26,164 nt of DNA, taken from positions 1 to 26,164 of the forward strand of contig UQVI01000006.1 in assembly GCA_900544515.1 (NCBI GenBank). Direction: 5' to 3'. Within the stretch, counting starts at the first letter, position 1. The number at the start of each line of letters is the position of its first letter. The translations under genes and the position numbers were made by a program. Shown piece after piece: positions 14,274 to 22,164 of the stretch. Under the pieces are notes generated by a model that did not search any database, had not been told where the DNA came from, and worked only from the letters and a program-made list of their open reading frames with translations. Source of the stretch: an uncultured Oscillospiraceae bacterium (GTDB lineage: Bacteria > Bacillota > Clostridia > Oscillospirales > Acutalibacteraceae).

Positions 14274-15917
14274 ATGAAATACAGCTTCAATTTTATATAC
14301 AGTGCAAACGGCACTTTAAAAAGCACAGGCAATACAGACAACTCTGATTTTTCAGTTGAAATAAAAGAAAATGATAATATAACCGAACTTACAGTTAAGC
14401 CGAATACTGAAATTCAGTTTACAAAATTTGCAATGAAAATCCCTTACAGATTCAACAGTGCACAGCGTATTTTTACAAACGGATATCAGAGCTGGACCGT
14501 ATCAAAGGAATATTCACCAAATGATAAAATGGATGAATTCTCTCCTCGTGTAATGGGCATTGAAAAGAAAAGGTTCAATCCCTTAGGAATCTGGGGCGCA
14601 GGAGATCTGACCTTTCATCCATATCCTGAAAAACCCGGAATATTTTACGGCTACTCATATGGATATGTAAGAAACGGAAATGAACTTTTCCTGCTTGGCT
14701 CCTTAAGCGAACGGACAGGGTATACTATAATTACCTTTGATTCAGCAGCTGACTGTATCACAATTGAAAAAGACCTTGAAGGTGTAAAAATCAAAGATGA
14801 TATGCTCGTTCTGTCTCTCGCTATGCTGAACGGAGATTATAACAGTGTATTTGATGAATATTTCAGACTTATGAACATACCAAAGCCGAGAGTGAACAGA
14901 CAGTGCGGCTACACCACCTGGTACAACTACTATACAAGTGTTACTGAAGATATCGTTATGAACGACCTTAACGCAATATCTGAGCTGGGTACAAAGATTG
15001 ATATTTTCCAGATTGATGACGGCTATGAGCGTACAGTCGGCGACTGGCTTGAAACAGATAAAAGAAAATTCCCAAATGGAATGAAGGTAATTGCTGACAG
15101 TATTCACAAAAAGAATATGCTTGCAGGTCTCTGGCTTGCGCCCTTTGCGGTTACCCCTAAATCACATATATACAAAAAGCACAAGGAGTGGCTCGTACGT
15201 GACGAAAAGGGCAGAAGCCACTTTGCTTCACATAACTGGGGCGGATTTTATGCCCTTGATATTTACAATAAAAAGGTAAGAGCTTATATCAGAAAGGTAT
15301 TTGATACCGTTCTGAACGACTGGGGCTATGATATGGTTAAGCTTGATTTCCTTTATGCCTGCTCCATTATTCCGATTCACGGTAAAAGTCGCGGTGAAAT
15401 TATGTGCGATGCGATGGATTTTCTCCGTGAATGCTGCGGTGACAAGATTATTCTCGGCTGCGGTGTACCCCTTGCCCCTGCTTTCGGCAAGGTAGATTTC
15501 TGCCGCATTGGTGCTGATGTAGGACTTTGCTGGGAAAACAAAGCATTTTCACGAGAGGATGTTTCAACCCAGCACACACTTATGAACACCATATTCCGCC
15601 GTCATCTTGACGGCAGGGCTTTTTTGAATGATCCCGATGTATTCTTACTGCGTGACAATAATATAAAAATGCCAATAAATAAAAGGGAAATTGTTGCACA
15701 GGTTAACAGTCTTTGCGGAAATCTGCTATTTGTCTCAGACGATGTATCAAAGTACAACAAACAGCAGAAGCGGATATTTATTGATACGGTCACAAACCCA
15801 AAGGCTGAGATAAAAAATGCTGAATTTATAAAAGACAGAATTATAAAAATTGACTATTCTTTAAACACTAGAACTGACAGCCTGACATTTGACCTTTCCA
15901 CAGGCGAAAGACTGTAG
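14274..15917 (+). CDS. GH36-type alpha-galactosidase / alpha-N-acetylgalactosaminidase
   Basis: A 547-residue glycoside hydrolase, predicted cytosolic because no signal peptide is present. Residues 1-205 form the beta-rich N-terminal domain (FTNGYQSWTVSKEY). The TIM barrel starts at CGYTTWYNYYT (about 211) with the typical IDIFQIDDGYERTVGDW, GLWLAPFAV and HNWGGFYALD. By analogy with the family, D358 (MVKLDFLYA) would be the nucleophile and D415 (CRIGADVG) the acid/base. At under 600 residues it is shorter than the common GH36 alpha-galactosidases of about 700, so the exact substrate is uncertain; the nearby GH20 gene makes a GalNAc-containing glycan possible. The chosen ATG follows GGAGGT at 7 bases; an upstream in-frame ATG at 14241 has no ribosome site. 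No terminator was seen before the next promoter. Confidence 0.88.
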   Translation: MKYSFNFIYSANGTLKSTGNTDNSDFSVEIKENDNITELTVKPNTEIQFTKFAMKIPYRFNSAQRIFTNGYQSWTVSKEYSPNDKMDEFSPRVMGIEKKRFNPLGIWGAGDLTFHPYPEKPGIFYGYSYGYVRNGNELFLLGSLSERTGYTIITFDSAADCITIEKDLEGVKIKDDMLVLSLAMLNGDYNSVFDEYFRLMNIPKPRVNRQCGYTTWYNYYTSVTEDIVMNDLNAISELGTKIDIFQIDDGYERTVGDWLETDKRKFPNGMKVIADSIHKKNMLAGLWLAPFAVTPKSHIYKKHKEWLVRDEKGRSHFASHNWGGFYALDIYNKKVRAYIRKVFDTVLNDWGYDMVKLDFLYACSIIPIHGKSRGEIMCDAMDFLRECCGDKIILGCGVPLAPAFGKVDFCRIGADVGLCWENKAFSREDVSTQHTLMNTIFRRHLDGRAFLNDPDVFLLRDNNIKMPINKREIVAQVNSLCGNLLFVSDDVSKYNKQQKRIFIDTVTNPKAEIKNAEFIKDRIIKIDYSLNTRTDSLTFDLSTGERL

Positions 15918-15937
15918 TCTATTCATTGACCAATCTA

Positions 15938-15966
15938 TTGAAAGCTTTCAAAACCTATGATATAAT
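15938..15966 (+). promoter_or_regulatory. Promoter and palindromic operator of the Rrf2 gene
   Basis: -35 TTGAAA (15938-15943), 17-base spacer, perfect -10 TATAAT (15961-15966). The -35 is the left half of a perfect 14-base palindrome, TTGAAAGCTTTCAA (15938-15951). A half-site TTGAAAG recurs at 15973-15979 over the ribosome site. The arrangement suggests autorepression by the Rrf2 protein. Confidence 0.6.
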
Positions 15967-15990
15967 AGTAATTTGAAAGGATGCAGATAT

Positions 15991-16428
15991 ATGAAAATTT
16001 CCACAAAGGGCCGTTATGCGCTGCGACTTATGCTTGATTTAGCTGAACACCAGGAGGACGGTTTTATCGCGCTTAAAGATATTGCACAGAGACAGGATAT
16101 TTCAAAAAAATATTTGGAGCAGATTGTACCTCTTCTGAATAAGTCAGGCGTTCTCAGAACAACACGCGGTTATCAGGGTGGTTATCAGCTTGCTAAAAAG
16201 CCTGAGGAATGCACTGTAGGTGATATCCTTCGTATAACAGAGGGAAGTCTTGCACCTGTTGCATGCCTTGACAGTCCGCAGAATTTATGTAATAAGGCTG
16301 ACAGCTGTATGACTCTCGGTGTCTGGAAAGGGCTTGACAAGGTTATAAATGAATATCTTGACTCAATCACATTAAGAAATATTTTAGATCAATACCGCAC
16401 TGCAGCAAGTGACGAGTATTATATTTAA
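15991..16428 (+). CDS. Rrf2-family regulator, IscR-like with three conserved cysteines
   Basis: A 145-residue winged-helix regulator. The N-terminus MKISTKGRYALRLMLDLA is diagnostic of Rrf2 proteins, followed by the recognition helix region ISKKYLEQIVPLLNKSG and the wing RTTRGYQGGYQLAK. Cysteines C92, C100 and C106 lie where IscR holds an Fe-S cluster, so it probably senses cluster status or oxidative stress rather than being cysteine-free like CymR. The start at 15991 follows AAAGGATG; an in-frame TTG at 15973 overlaps that site and is rejected. It is first in an apparent operon with tcdA (17 bases on) and tagD. The usual iscS/iscU partners are not in the window. Confidence 0.92.
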   Translation: MKISTKGRYALRLMLDLAEHQEDGFIALKDIAQRQDISKKYLEQIVPLLNKSGVLRTTRGYQGGYQLAKKPEECTVGDILRITEGSLAPVACLDSPQNLCNKADSCMTLGVWKGLDKVINEYLDSITLRNILDQYRTAASDEYYI

Positions 16429-16445
16429 GCAAGTGAGATAAAAAT

Positions 16446-17168
16446 ATGCCAAATCAATTCACAAGAACGGAGATGCTTTTAGGAAGTGAAGCCGTTCATA
16501 AATTAAAACAGTGCAGAATTGCTGTTTTCGGTATCGGCGGTGTGGGCGGATACACGGTTGAAGCACTGGCACGTTCAGGGGTAGGCACTCTTGATTTAAT
16601 TGATAACGACACAGTATCTCTCACAAATATCAACAGACAGATTATTGCACTTCACAGCACTGTTGGTATGAATAAAACGGAGGCTGCAAAAAAGCGGCTG
16701 CTTGATATCAATCCGAATATAAAAATAAATACGTATAATACCTTTTTTACACCTGAAAATTCCGGAGAATTTAACTTTTCACAATACGATTATATTGTTG
16801 ATGCAATTGATACTGTATCAGGCAAAATCGAGTTGGCTGTACAGGCTGATAAAGCAAATGTCCCTATAATCAGTTCAATGGGCGCAGGCAACAAGCTCGA
16901 CCCTACACGGTTTGAGGTCTCGGATATTTACAAAACCTCCGTCTGCCCTCTTGCAAGGGTAATGCGCAGAGAACTGAAAAAAAGAAATATCAGAAAGCTA
17001 AAGGTTGTATATTCAAAGGAAGAGGCACTTTCACCAAAATGTGAAAGCGATGAGGATTCCGGTATGAAAAGACAGACTCCTGCAAGCATAGCTTATGTCC
17101 CGTCGGTAGTCGGACTGATTATTGCAGGAGAGGTTATAAATGATATTACAAGTCAACAGACATCTTAG
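16446..17168 (+). CDS. tcdA: tRNA threonylcarbamoyladenosine dehydratase (ThiF/E1-like)
   Basis: A 240-residue member of the ThiF/MoeB/E1 superfamily. TcdA uses ATP to convert t6A37 of ANN-decoding tRNAs into its cyclic form, ct6A. Visible features are the nucleotide loop FGIGGVGG (28-35), DLIDNDTVSLTNINRQ (with the arginine and acidic residues of the E1 active site), DAIDTVSGK, and the family-specific SMGAGNKLDPTRFEVSDIYKTSVCPLARVMR. The C-terminal GxQTPASIAYVPSVVGLIIAGEV-type end is also typical (here KRQTPASIAYVPSVVG). The start codon lacks a strong ribosome site (AGTGAGAT). It lies between the Rrf2 regulator and tagD with short gaps, so all three are probably co-transcribed. In Escherichia coli TcdA (CsdL) works with a cysteine desulfurase, which may explain control by an Fe-S sensor; that link is inference. 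Confidence 0.94.
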   Translation: MPNQFTRTEMLLGSEAVHKLKQCRIAVFGIGGVGGYTVEALARSGVGTLDLIDNDTVSLTNINRQIIALHSTVGMNKTEAAKKRLLDINPNIKINTYNTFFTPENSGEFNFSQYDYIVDAIDTVSGKIELAVQADKANVPIISSMGAGNKLDPTRFEVSDIYKTSVCPLARVMRRELKKRNIRKLKVVYSKEEALSPKCESDEDSGMKRQTPASIAYVPSVVGLIIAGEVINDITSQQTS

Positions 17169-17177
17169 GAGATAACT

Positions 17178-17612
17178 ATGAAAAGAATTTTAACTTACGG
17201 CACATTCGACCTTTTACATTACGGACATATCAGATTGCTTAAAAGAGCAAGGGCAATGGGCGATTATCTTGTTGTTGCTCTTTCAACTGATGAGTTCAAT
17301 GCAGGCAAAGGCAAGAAAGCATATCACACATATGAAACAAGAAAAAAAATGCTTGAAGCAATAAGATATGTTGACCTTGTTATCCCTGAAAACTGCTGGG
17401 AGCAAAAAATAGATGATATAAAGGAATACCATATTGACACAGTTGTTATGGGCGGTGACTGGAAAGGCAGTGATAAATTTGATTACCTCAAGGATTACTG
17501 CGAGTTGGTTTTCCTTGACAGAACACCCGGAGTTTCCACAACAATGATAAAAAAAGACTTGGGTCTTAAGGAAGCAATTAACGGAATTGACCAGCTCCCT
17601 GATGAAAAATAA
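17178..17612 (+). CDS. tagD: Glycerol-3-phosphate cytidylyltransferase
   Basis: A 144-residue cytosolic enzyme that makes CDP-glycerol from CTP and sn-glycerol 3-phosphate, the donor for teichoic-acid-type wall polymers. The nucleotidyltransferase motif HYGH is at 14-17 (family HxGH) and RTPGVSTT at 115-122; GTFDLLHYGH and the GGDWKGSDKFDYL segment are typical of TagD. The length is slightly above the usual 130 or so residues. It starts 9 bases after tcdA with AGGAGAT as ribosome site and ends the operon before a strong terminator. No glycerophosphotransferase or other tag/tar gene is present in the window, unless the truncated cytidylyltransferase at the left end is a TarI. Confidence 0.93.
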   Translation: MKRILTYGTFDLLHYGHIRLLKRARAMGDYLVVALSTDEFNAGKGKKAYHTYETRKKMLEAIRYVDLVIPENCWEQKIDDIKEYHIDTVVMGGDWKGSDKFDYLKDYCELVFLDRTPGVSTTMIKKDLGLKEAINGIDQLPDEK

Positions 17613-17628
17613 TTCAGAGAAAAAAACA

Positions 17629-17665
17629 AAAAACACTTGCAGCTTTTGTCTGCAAGTGTTTTTCT
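17629..17665. terminator. Bidirectional terminator between tagD and lysC
   Basis: AAAACACTTGCAG pairs with CTGCAAGTGTTTT around the loop CTTTTGT. A-rich sequence on the left and a T-rich tail (TTTCTTTTTC) on the right let it end both convergent operons. Confidence 0.9.
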
Positions 17666-17677
17666 TTTTCATAATGA

Positions 17678-18880
17678 TTAGTCGTTAGGGATAAACTTTT
17701 TGTGAACTGCTGAAACAGCTCTGTCAGCATCCTCAGCGTCAATGATTACGGAAATCTTGATTTCTGATGTGGAAATCATCTGGATATTGATGTTTGTTTC
17801 ATAAAGTGCCTCAAACATCTTTGAAGCTGTACCAGGATGTGATTCCATACCTGCACCTACAATAGAAACCTTTGAAACCTCTGTATTACATACAATTTTG
17901 CAATCGCTGAGCATATCCTCAAGAAGCTCAACAGCAAGAGGACCGTTCTCCTTGCTTACACTGAAAACAATATCCTTTGTACCGTCTCTGCCGAAAGACT
18001 GAAGAATAATATCAACGTTTATATTCTTTGCTGAAAGCTTTGAGAAAATTTTGAACGCGATACCCGGAGTATCCTGTAAATTTAAGATTGAAACAAGTGC
18101 AACGTCATTATCCTTTGTTACACCTCGAATTAACATTTTTTCCATTTTTGCTGCCTCCTTAACAATAGTACCTGGTATTGGATTCAGTGAAGAAAGAACC
18201 TCAAGCTCCACTGAATATTTCTTTGCCATTTCAACTGAACGGTTATTAAGAACCTGCGCACCAAGTGTGGCAAGCTCAAGCATCTCGTCATAAGTAATGT
18301 CCTTAAGCTTTTTAGCACCCTCAACCTTTCTTGGGTCTGCGGTGTAAACGCCCTCAACATCCGTAAATATCTGACATTTATCAGCTTTAAGAGCTGCGGC
18401 AATTGCAACTGCCGATGTGTCTGAACCGCCTCTGCCTAAGGTTGTAAGGTCATCATATCTGTTAATACCCTGAAATCCTGCAACAACAACAATATTGTGC
18501 TTTGCAATTTCAGCCTGTAATCTGTTAGGCTTGATGTTTTTGATTCTTGCCTGTGAGTGAATGGAATTTGTGTTGAAGCCTGCCTGCCAGCCTAAAAGAC
18601 TGATTACAGGGAAACCAAGCTTTTCAATTGCCATAGCAAGAAGTGAAATTGAAATCTGCTCACCTGCAGTAAGAAGCTGATCCATTTCCCTCTTATGAGC
18701 ATTAGGGTTAATTTCATTTGCTTTAGCAATAAGATCATCCGTTGTGTCACCCTGAGCTGATACAACTACAACTACATCGTTACCCTGCTTATAGGTATCT
18801 GTAACGATTTTTGCAACATTCATCACTCTCTGAGCGTCCGCCACTGATGAACCGCCGAACTTCTGAACAATAAGTCCCAT
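17678..18880 (-). CDS. lysC: Aspartate kinase with C-terminal ACT domains
   Basis: A 400-residue monofunctional aspartokinase that phosphorylates aspartate in the first step to lysine, threonine and methionine. The kinase domain (about 1-250) starts with VQKFGGSSVA (5-14) and includes GWQAGFNTNSIHSQARI, TLGRGGSDTSAVAIAAAL and FTDVEGVYTADPRKV. Two ACT domains (about 265-400) include NLQDTPGIAFKIFSKL and VGAGMESHPGTASKMFEAL...NIQMISTSEIKISVII. They give feedback control by lysine and/or threonine; which one cannot be read reliably. The ATG follows AAAGGAGG at 9 bases. It is the last gene of the ACT protein - hom - lysC operon, 24 bases after hom, and ends at the shared terminator. Confidence 0.97.
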   Translation of the reverse strand: MGLIVQKFGGSSVADAQRVMNVAKIVTDTYKQGNDVVVVVSAQGDTTDDLIAKANEINPNAHKREMDQLLTAGEQISISLLAMAIEKLGFPVISLLGWQAGFNTNSIHSQARIKNIKPNRLQAEIAKHNIVVVAGFQGINRYDDLTTLGRGGSDTSAVAIAAALKADKCQIFTDVEGVYTADPRKVEGAKKLKDITYDEMLELATLGAQVLNNRSVEMAKKYSVELEVLSSLNPIPGTIVKEAAKMEKMLIRGVTKDNDVALVSILNLQDTPGIAFKIFSKLSAKNINVDIILQSFGRDGTKDIVFSVSKENGPLAVELLEDMLSDCKIVCNTEVSKVSIVGAGMESHPGTASKMFEALYETNINIQMISTSEIKISVIIDAEDADRAVSAVHKKFIPND

Positions 18881-18904
18881 AGTTCAAATCCTCCTTTTGT
18901 TATA

Positions 18905-20122
18905 TTAATAGTTTGTAACTTTGATAATATTGATTACGTCAAGAGTGCTGAGCTTTTCAGTCAGCTCATTTTCAGTCATCACATCTGTAATAAATGCAAC
19001 CTCATCAGACGGCTGACCCTTTCTTGAAAGGTACTTAACCTCTGAGAATGCGCTGTTGACCTTATTGCAGTCTGACTTTGCACGAACATAGAAAGGCATT
19101 TTAATCGTGCTCTTGTAATCAACAACATAATCCTCGTCGCCGGCACCCCAGCCGAAAATCTTCTTTCTCTCTGTATGCTTAGCACAGTCAATAATATCTG
19201 CAACAACTGCTGAAGCTGTCGGCAGTTTACCTGCACCCGGTCCATAGAAGCAAACATCACCGACTGCATCGCCGCGAACAAGAACCGCATTGAAAACATC
19301 CTTAACTGATGCAAGCTGCGAGCCGTTATAAACAACTGCCGGACTTACGAAAGCAGCAATCTGATCCTCATTGATATATTTAATCTGTCCTAAAAGCTTG
19401 ATAACTCCGCCTGCTGAATTGATGTATGAAACATCCTCAAGCGTAATATTTGAAATACCCTCAGTCTCAACCTGTGACGGATAAACATGCTTACCGAATG
19501 CCAGTGAAGCAAGAATACAAACCTTGCGGCATGCATCGTGACCCTCAACATCGGCAGTAGGATCCTTTTCAGCATATCCCTTATCCTGAGCAATCTTAAG
19601 TGCATCGGCAAAGGACATACCCTCTTCAATCATCATTGTAAGAATAAAGTTTGTTGTACCGTTGAGAATACCTGCAATACCCTCAATGTGATTGGCAGCA
19701 AGACACTGTGTAAGTGGTCTGATAATCGGGATACCGCCGCCTACAGAAGCCTCAAACAAATAGTTTGCACCGCTTTCCTCAGCAGCCTGTAAAAGCTCAA
19801 GACCCTTCTGAGCAACAAGCTCCTTGTTTGAAGTAACAACGCTCTTACCTGCCTTGAGGAGTTTCATTGTAAAATCAAAGGCAGGATTCACACCGCCCAT
19901 TGTTTCAGCAACGATTTTAACCTCAGGGTCATTAAGAATATCGTTGAAATCCTTTGTGAACAAATCCTTGTGAGGATCCTCAGGAAAATCACGCAAATCC
20001 AATATGTGCGCTACCTCAAGTGTATTCCCGCCTGTTTTTTTAGGAATTGAATCACTATGCGCTTCAATAACCTCAACTACACCGGAACCTACTGTTCCGT
20101 ATCCCATAACAGCAACTTTCAT
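18905..20122 (-). CDS. hom: Homoserine dehydrogenase
   Basis: A 405-residue enzyme that reduces aspartate semialdehyde to homoserine with NAD(P)H, the step committing carbon to threonine and methionine. The N-terminal Rossmann loop GYGTVGSGV (7-15) is clear. NKELVAQKG, FEASVGGGIPIIRPL, the GILNGTTNFILT loop and the DPTADVEGHDACRKVCILASLAFG motif identify the family. The end (about 335-405) resembles a short ACT domain (PFYVRAKSDCNKVNSAFSE...EVAFITD). The start follows AGGAGG. It lies between the ACT/HTH gene (64 bases upstream) and lysC. thrB and thrC are not in the window. Confidence 0.97.
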   Translation of the reverse strand: MKVAVMGYGTVGSGVVEVIEAHSDSIPKKTGGNTLEVAHILDLRDFPEDPHKDLFTKDFNDILNDPEVKIVAETMGGVNPAFDFTMKLLKAGKSVVTSNKELVAQKGLELLQAAEESGANYLFEASVGGGIPIIRPLTQCLAANHIEGIAGILNGTTNFILTMMIEEGMSFADALKIAQDKGYAEKDPTADVEGHDACRKVCILASLAFGKHVYPSQVETEGISNITLEDVSYINSAGGVIKLLGQIKYINEDQIAAFVSPAVVYNGSQLASVKDVFNAVLVRGDAVGDVCFYGPGAGKLPTASAVVADIIDCAKHTERKKIFGWGAGDEDYVVDYKSTIKMPFYVRAKSDCNKVNSAFSEVKYLSRKGQPSDEVAFITDVMTENELTEKLSTLDVINIIKVTNY

Positions 20123-20186
20123 TTGTTAACCTCCTGATATAATTTAACATTTCGGCACACAATAAAAATAATATTTTCTGTTAAAA

Positions 20187-20627
20187 TTATTTGTGCTCGC
20201 CGAAATGAACCGAATTGACACCTTTAATACTTTTTATATTTTCAATCAGCACCTGTGCAGTAACCGTCATATCCGTTGCTCTCACCGTTACCGATACATC
20301 TGCAACCGAGTTGACAGGAACACTCTGACTGACAGAAAGAATATTTGCACCTGCTTTGTAAAGCTCATTCATAAGTGCAGACAGTACACCTGCATTATCC
20401 TTCAGCTTAGCATTGATTGTAAGCGTTTCATCATTACTGTCTGTGCTGTATTCAAAAATAGAGTCCTTGTATTTATAGTATGCACTTCTTGAAATACCTG
20501 CCATTTTTACAGCCTGCGATGTGCTGGACGCTTCACCGCTTGCAAGATAATTTTTTGCCTCAATAACTTTAGCATAGACAGGCGGAAGGATACTTGCATT
20601 TACAAGATAATAATTTACTTTTTCCAT
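20187..20627 (-). CDS. ACT domain protein with N-terminal HTH-like segment (PheB/UPF0735 type)
   Basis: A 146-residue protein. The first half (about 1-60) has a helix-turn-helix-like stretch, SSTSQAVKMAGISRSAYYKYKDSIFEY. The second half (about 68-145) is an ACT domain, LTINAKLKDNAGVLSALMNELYKAGANILSVSQSVPVN...VNSVHFGEHK. This matches the UPF0735/PheB family, small ACT proteins often encoded next to homoserine dehydrogenase in Clostridia. Old annotations as chorismate mutase are doubtful, because no chorismate mutase active site is visible. As first gene of the operon with hom and lysC it could sense an aspartate-family amino acid and regulate the pathway; that is inference. A GGAGGA ribosome site precedes the ATG. 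Confidence 0.9.
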   Translation of the reverse strand: MEKVNYYLVNASILPPVYAKVIEAKNYLASGEASSTSQAVKMAGISRSAYYKYKDSIFEYSTDSNDETLTINAKLKDNAGVLSALMNELYKAGANILSVSQSVPVNSVADVSVTVRATDMTVTAQVLIENIKSIKGVNSVHFGEHK

Positions 20628-20680
20628 TAATTCGTCCTCCGCACGTGGACAATTGTTTTACTGTGAAACACACTTGTAAT

Positions 20681-20709
20681 ATATTAGCAGAAAAAAGAAA
20701 AAGTATCAA
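20681..20709 (-). promoter_or_regulatory. Promoter of the ACT-hom-lysC operon
   Basis: On the minus strand, -35 TTGATA (20704-20709), 17-base spacer, -10 TAATAT (20681-20686). The leader is only about 45 bases; no T-box or riboswitch fits in it. Confidence 0.6.
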
Positions 20710-20752
20710 GACCTAATTAAAAAAAATTTAACAATATTTATTATATTTCCCC

Positions 20753-20781
20753 TTGATAATTAAATATAGTTGAACTATTAT
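20753..20781 (+). promoter_or_regulatory. Promoter of the AI-2E permease gene
   Basis: -35 TTGATA (20753-20758), 17-base spacer, -10 TATTAT (20776-20781). A weaker alternative is TTGAAC (20770-20775) with TAGTAT (20792-20797), which would leave almost no leader before the ribosome site AAGGAAGT. Confidence 0.5.
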
Positions 20782-20814
20782 ATTAATTAGCTAGTATAAA
20801 AAGGAAGTTAAAAT

Positions 20815-21963
20815 ATGTCAGACAAGATAAAAAAAAGAAGAGACGCCATTATTAACGTTGCCTTTTTGGCAATGGTTCTCGGTTTAATATTTGTATTTTT
20901 TAAATACTGCTTTGGTATTGCGGCACCATTTCTGCTTTCATTTTTCTTTGCCGTTCTTCTTCAAAGACCGTTAAGATGGCTTGACAAAAAAACAAAAAAC
21001 AAATGCCATACGCTCTGGTCGCTTTTACTCGTTCTGCTTTCAATACTGATTATTGTCGGTCCGTTAATTATCATACTGTCACTTATAGGACGTGAAATAG
21101 GGAATTTCGTATCATACCTGACTGATCAGCTTAATGATTTGCCTTCCTTTCTCGCCACGCTTGAAAAGGAAATACTCAGCCTTATCAAGTTCCTGCCTGA
21201 CAGCATTTACACCTCTGCAGCGGATTATGTATCAGACCTCTTTAGTAAAATGATTAACAACTTTGATTTAAGTGCACTCGGCATTGATATGAAATCCGTT
21301 ACAAACGGACTGACAACAGGTGTCAGCGGAATTTACGGAGTTGTAAAGAATATTCCGTCCGTTCTCATTGGTATCGTAATCGGAGTCGTTGCCTGGATAT
21401 TCTTCACTAAGGATTATAATTATATCGTTCATTTCATCAAGCTTCAGCTCCCTGATAACAAAAAGAATATTTTAAGTGAGATTAAGCAGATTTTTTCAAA
21501 AACAGTTTTAAAAATGATAAGAGCATATGGTATTATTATGCTTATTACCTTCTGCGAGCTGTTTCTCGGCTTGTCAATCCTGAACTGGATTGGCATTATG
21601 GACAACAGCTATGTTGTTATGATAGCAATTGCAATAGCCATATTTGATATTTTACCGGTTGCAGGCTCAGGCGGAATTCTTATTCCGTGGGCTGCTATAA
21701 GCTTAATTCTTGGCGAATATCCGGCAGCAATAGGACTTATTGTTGTTTACGCGGTCATTACTGTTATCCGCCAGTATATTGAGCCAAAAATCGTCGGCTC
21801 CTCTCTTGGTGTTCATCCGCTCGTAACTCTTGCCGGCTTATATTTCGGTCTCAAGCTGTTCGGATTTATGGGTATGTTCATCGTGCCTCTGGCAGTTATG
21901 ACTCTAAAAGCATTCAATGATGCCGGCAGAATTCATCTGTTCAATTCACCGGAAAGAAACTGA
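20815..21963 (+). CDS. AI-2E family transporter (UPF0118 permease)
   Basis: A 382-residue integral membrane protein with about eight helices. Two N-terminal helices (about 15-60) and a third at about 68-90 precede a soluble segment (about 95-170). The conserved C-terminal half includes a VAWIFFTKDYNYI segment, AIFDILPVAGSGGILIPWAAISLILGEYPAAIGL and IRQYIEPKIVGSSLGVHPLVTLAGLYFGLKLFGFMGMFIVPL, the signature of the family. Members have been linked to autoinducer-2 export or Na+/H+ antiport; the substrate here cannot be read. The ATG follows AAGGAAGT. The gene is monocistronic, with its own promoter and a perfect 15-bp stem terminator. Confidence 0.94.
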   Translation: MSDKIKKRRDAIINVAFLAMVLGLIFVFFKYCFGIAAPFLLSFFFAVLLQRPLRWLDKKTKNKCHTLWSLLLVLLSILIIVGPLIIILSLIGREIGNFVSYLTDQLNDLPSFLATLEKEILSLIKFLPDSIYTSAADYVSDLFSKMINNFDLSALGIDMKSVTNGLTTGVSGIYGVVKNIPSVLIGIVIGVVAWIFFTKDYNYIVHFIKLQLPDNKKNILSEIKQIFSKTVLKMIRAYGIIMLITFCELFLGLSILNWIGIMDNSYVVMIAIAIAIFDILPVAGSGGILIPWAAISLILGEYPAAIGLIVVYAVITVIRQYIEPKIVGSSLGVHPLVTLAGLYFGLKLFGFMGMFIVPLAVMTLKAFNDAGRIHLFNSPERN

Positions 21964-21979
21964 TAAAAAATATATAACA

Positions 21980-22020
21980 AAGAGCTGTTCCGAATCATTC
22001 GGAACAGCTCTTATCTTTTT
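21980..22020 (+). terminator. Intrinsic terminator of the AI-2E permease gene
   Basis: A perfect 15-bp stem AAGAGCTGTTCCGAA / TTCGGAACAGCTCTT around a TCA loop, followed by ATCTTTTT. Confidence 0.92.
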
Positions 22021-22024
22021 GAGA

Positions 22025-22161
22025 TATAGTTTGGTAAACTGAATAGCAATAGGTGTGCATTTCTTTCTCTTGGCATACTTGCGTATGCCAAGAGAAAAAA
22101 TGTGCAGATATATCGATTTTTTGCATCCTCAGGCTGTTGTTCTTCAGTTCATCAAACTATA
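22025..22161. repeat. MITE-like element with terminal inverted repeats and internal hairpin
   Basis: A 137-bp non-coding block between convergent genes. Its ends are TATAGTTTGGTAAACTGAA (22025-22043) and TTCAGTTCATCAAACTATA (22143-22161), complementary at 17 of 19 positions. If the outer TA on each side is a target duplication, the element fits TA-targeting IS630/Tc1-mariner-type MITEs. Inside is a perfect 15-bp hairpin, TTTCTCTTGGCATAC / GTATGCCAAGAGAAA, with loop TTGC (22064-22097). No coding frame of note is present. It ends 3 bases from the iolE stop codon. A structured RNA is the alternative reading. Confidence 0.55.
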
Positions 22162-22164
22162 ATT

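Noticed and set aside
15926..15966. TTGACC at 15926 as the -35 box of the Rrf2 promoter
   Set aside because: It lies 29 bases from the TATAAT; TTGAAA at 15938 has the correct 17-base spacing.
20628..20814. T-box or amino-acid riboswitch upstream of the ACT-hom-lysC operon
   Set aside because: The leader after the predicted promoter is only about 45 bases, with no specifier hairpin, T-box sequence or terminator.
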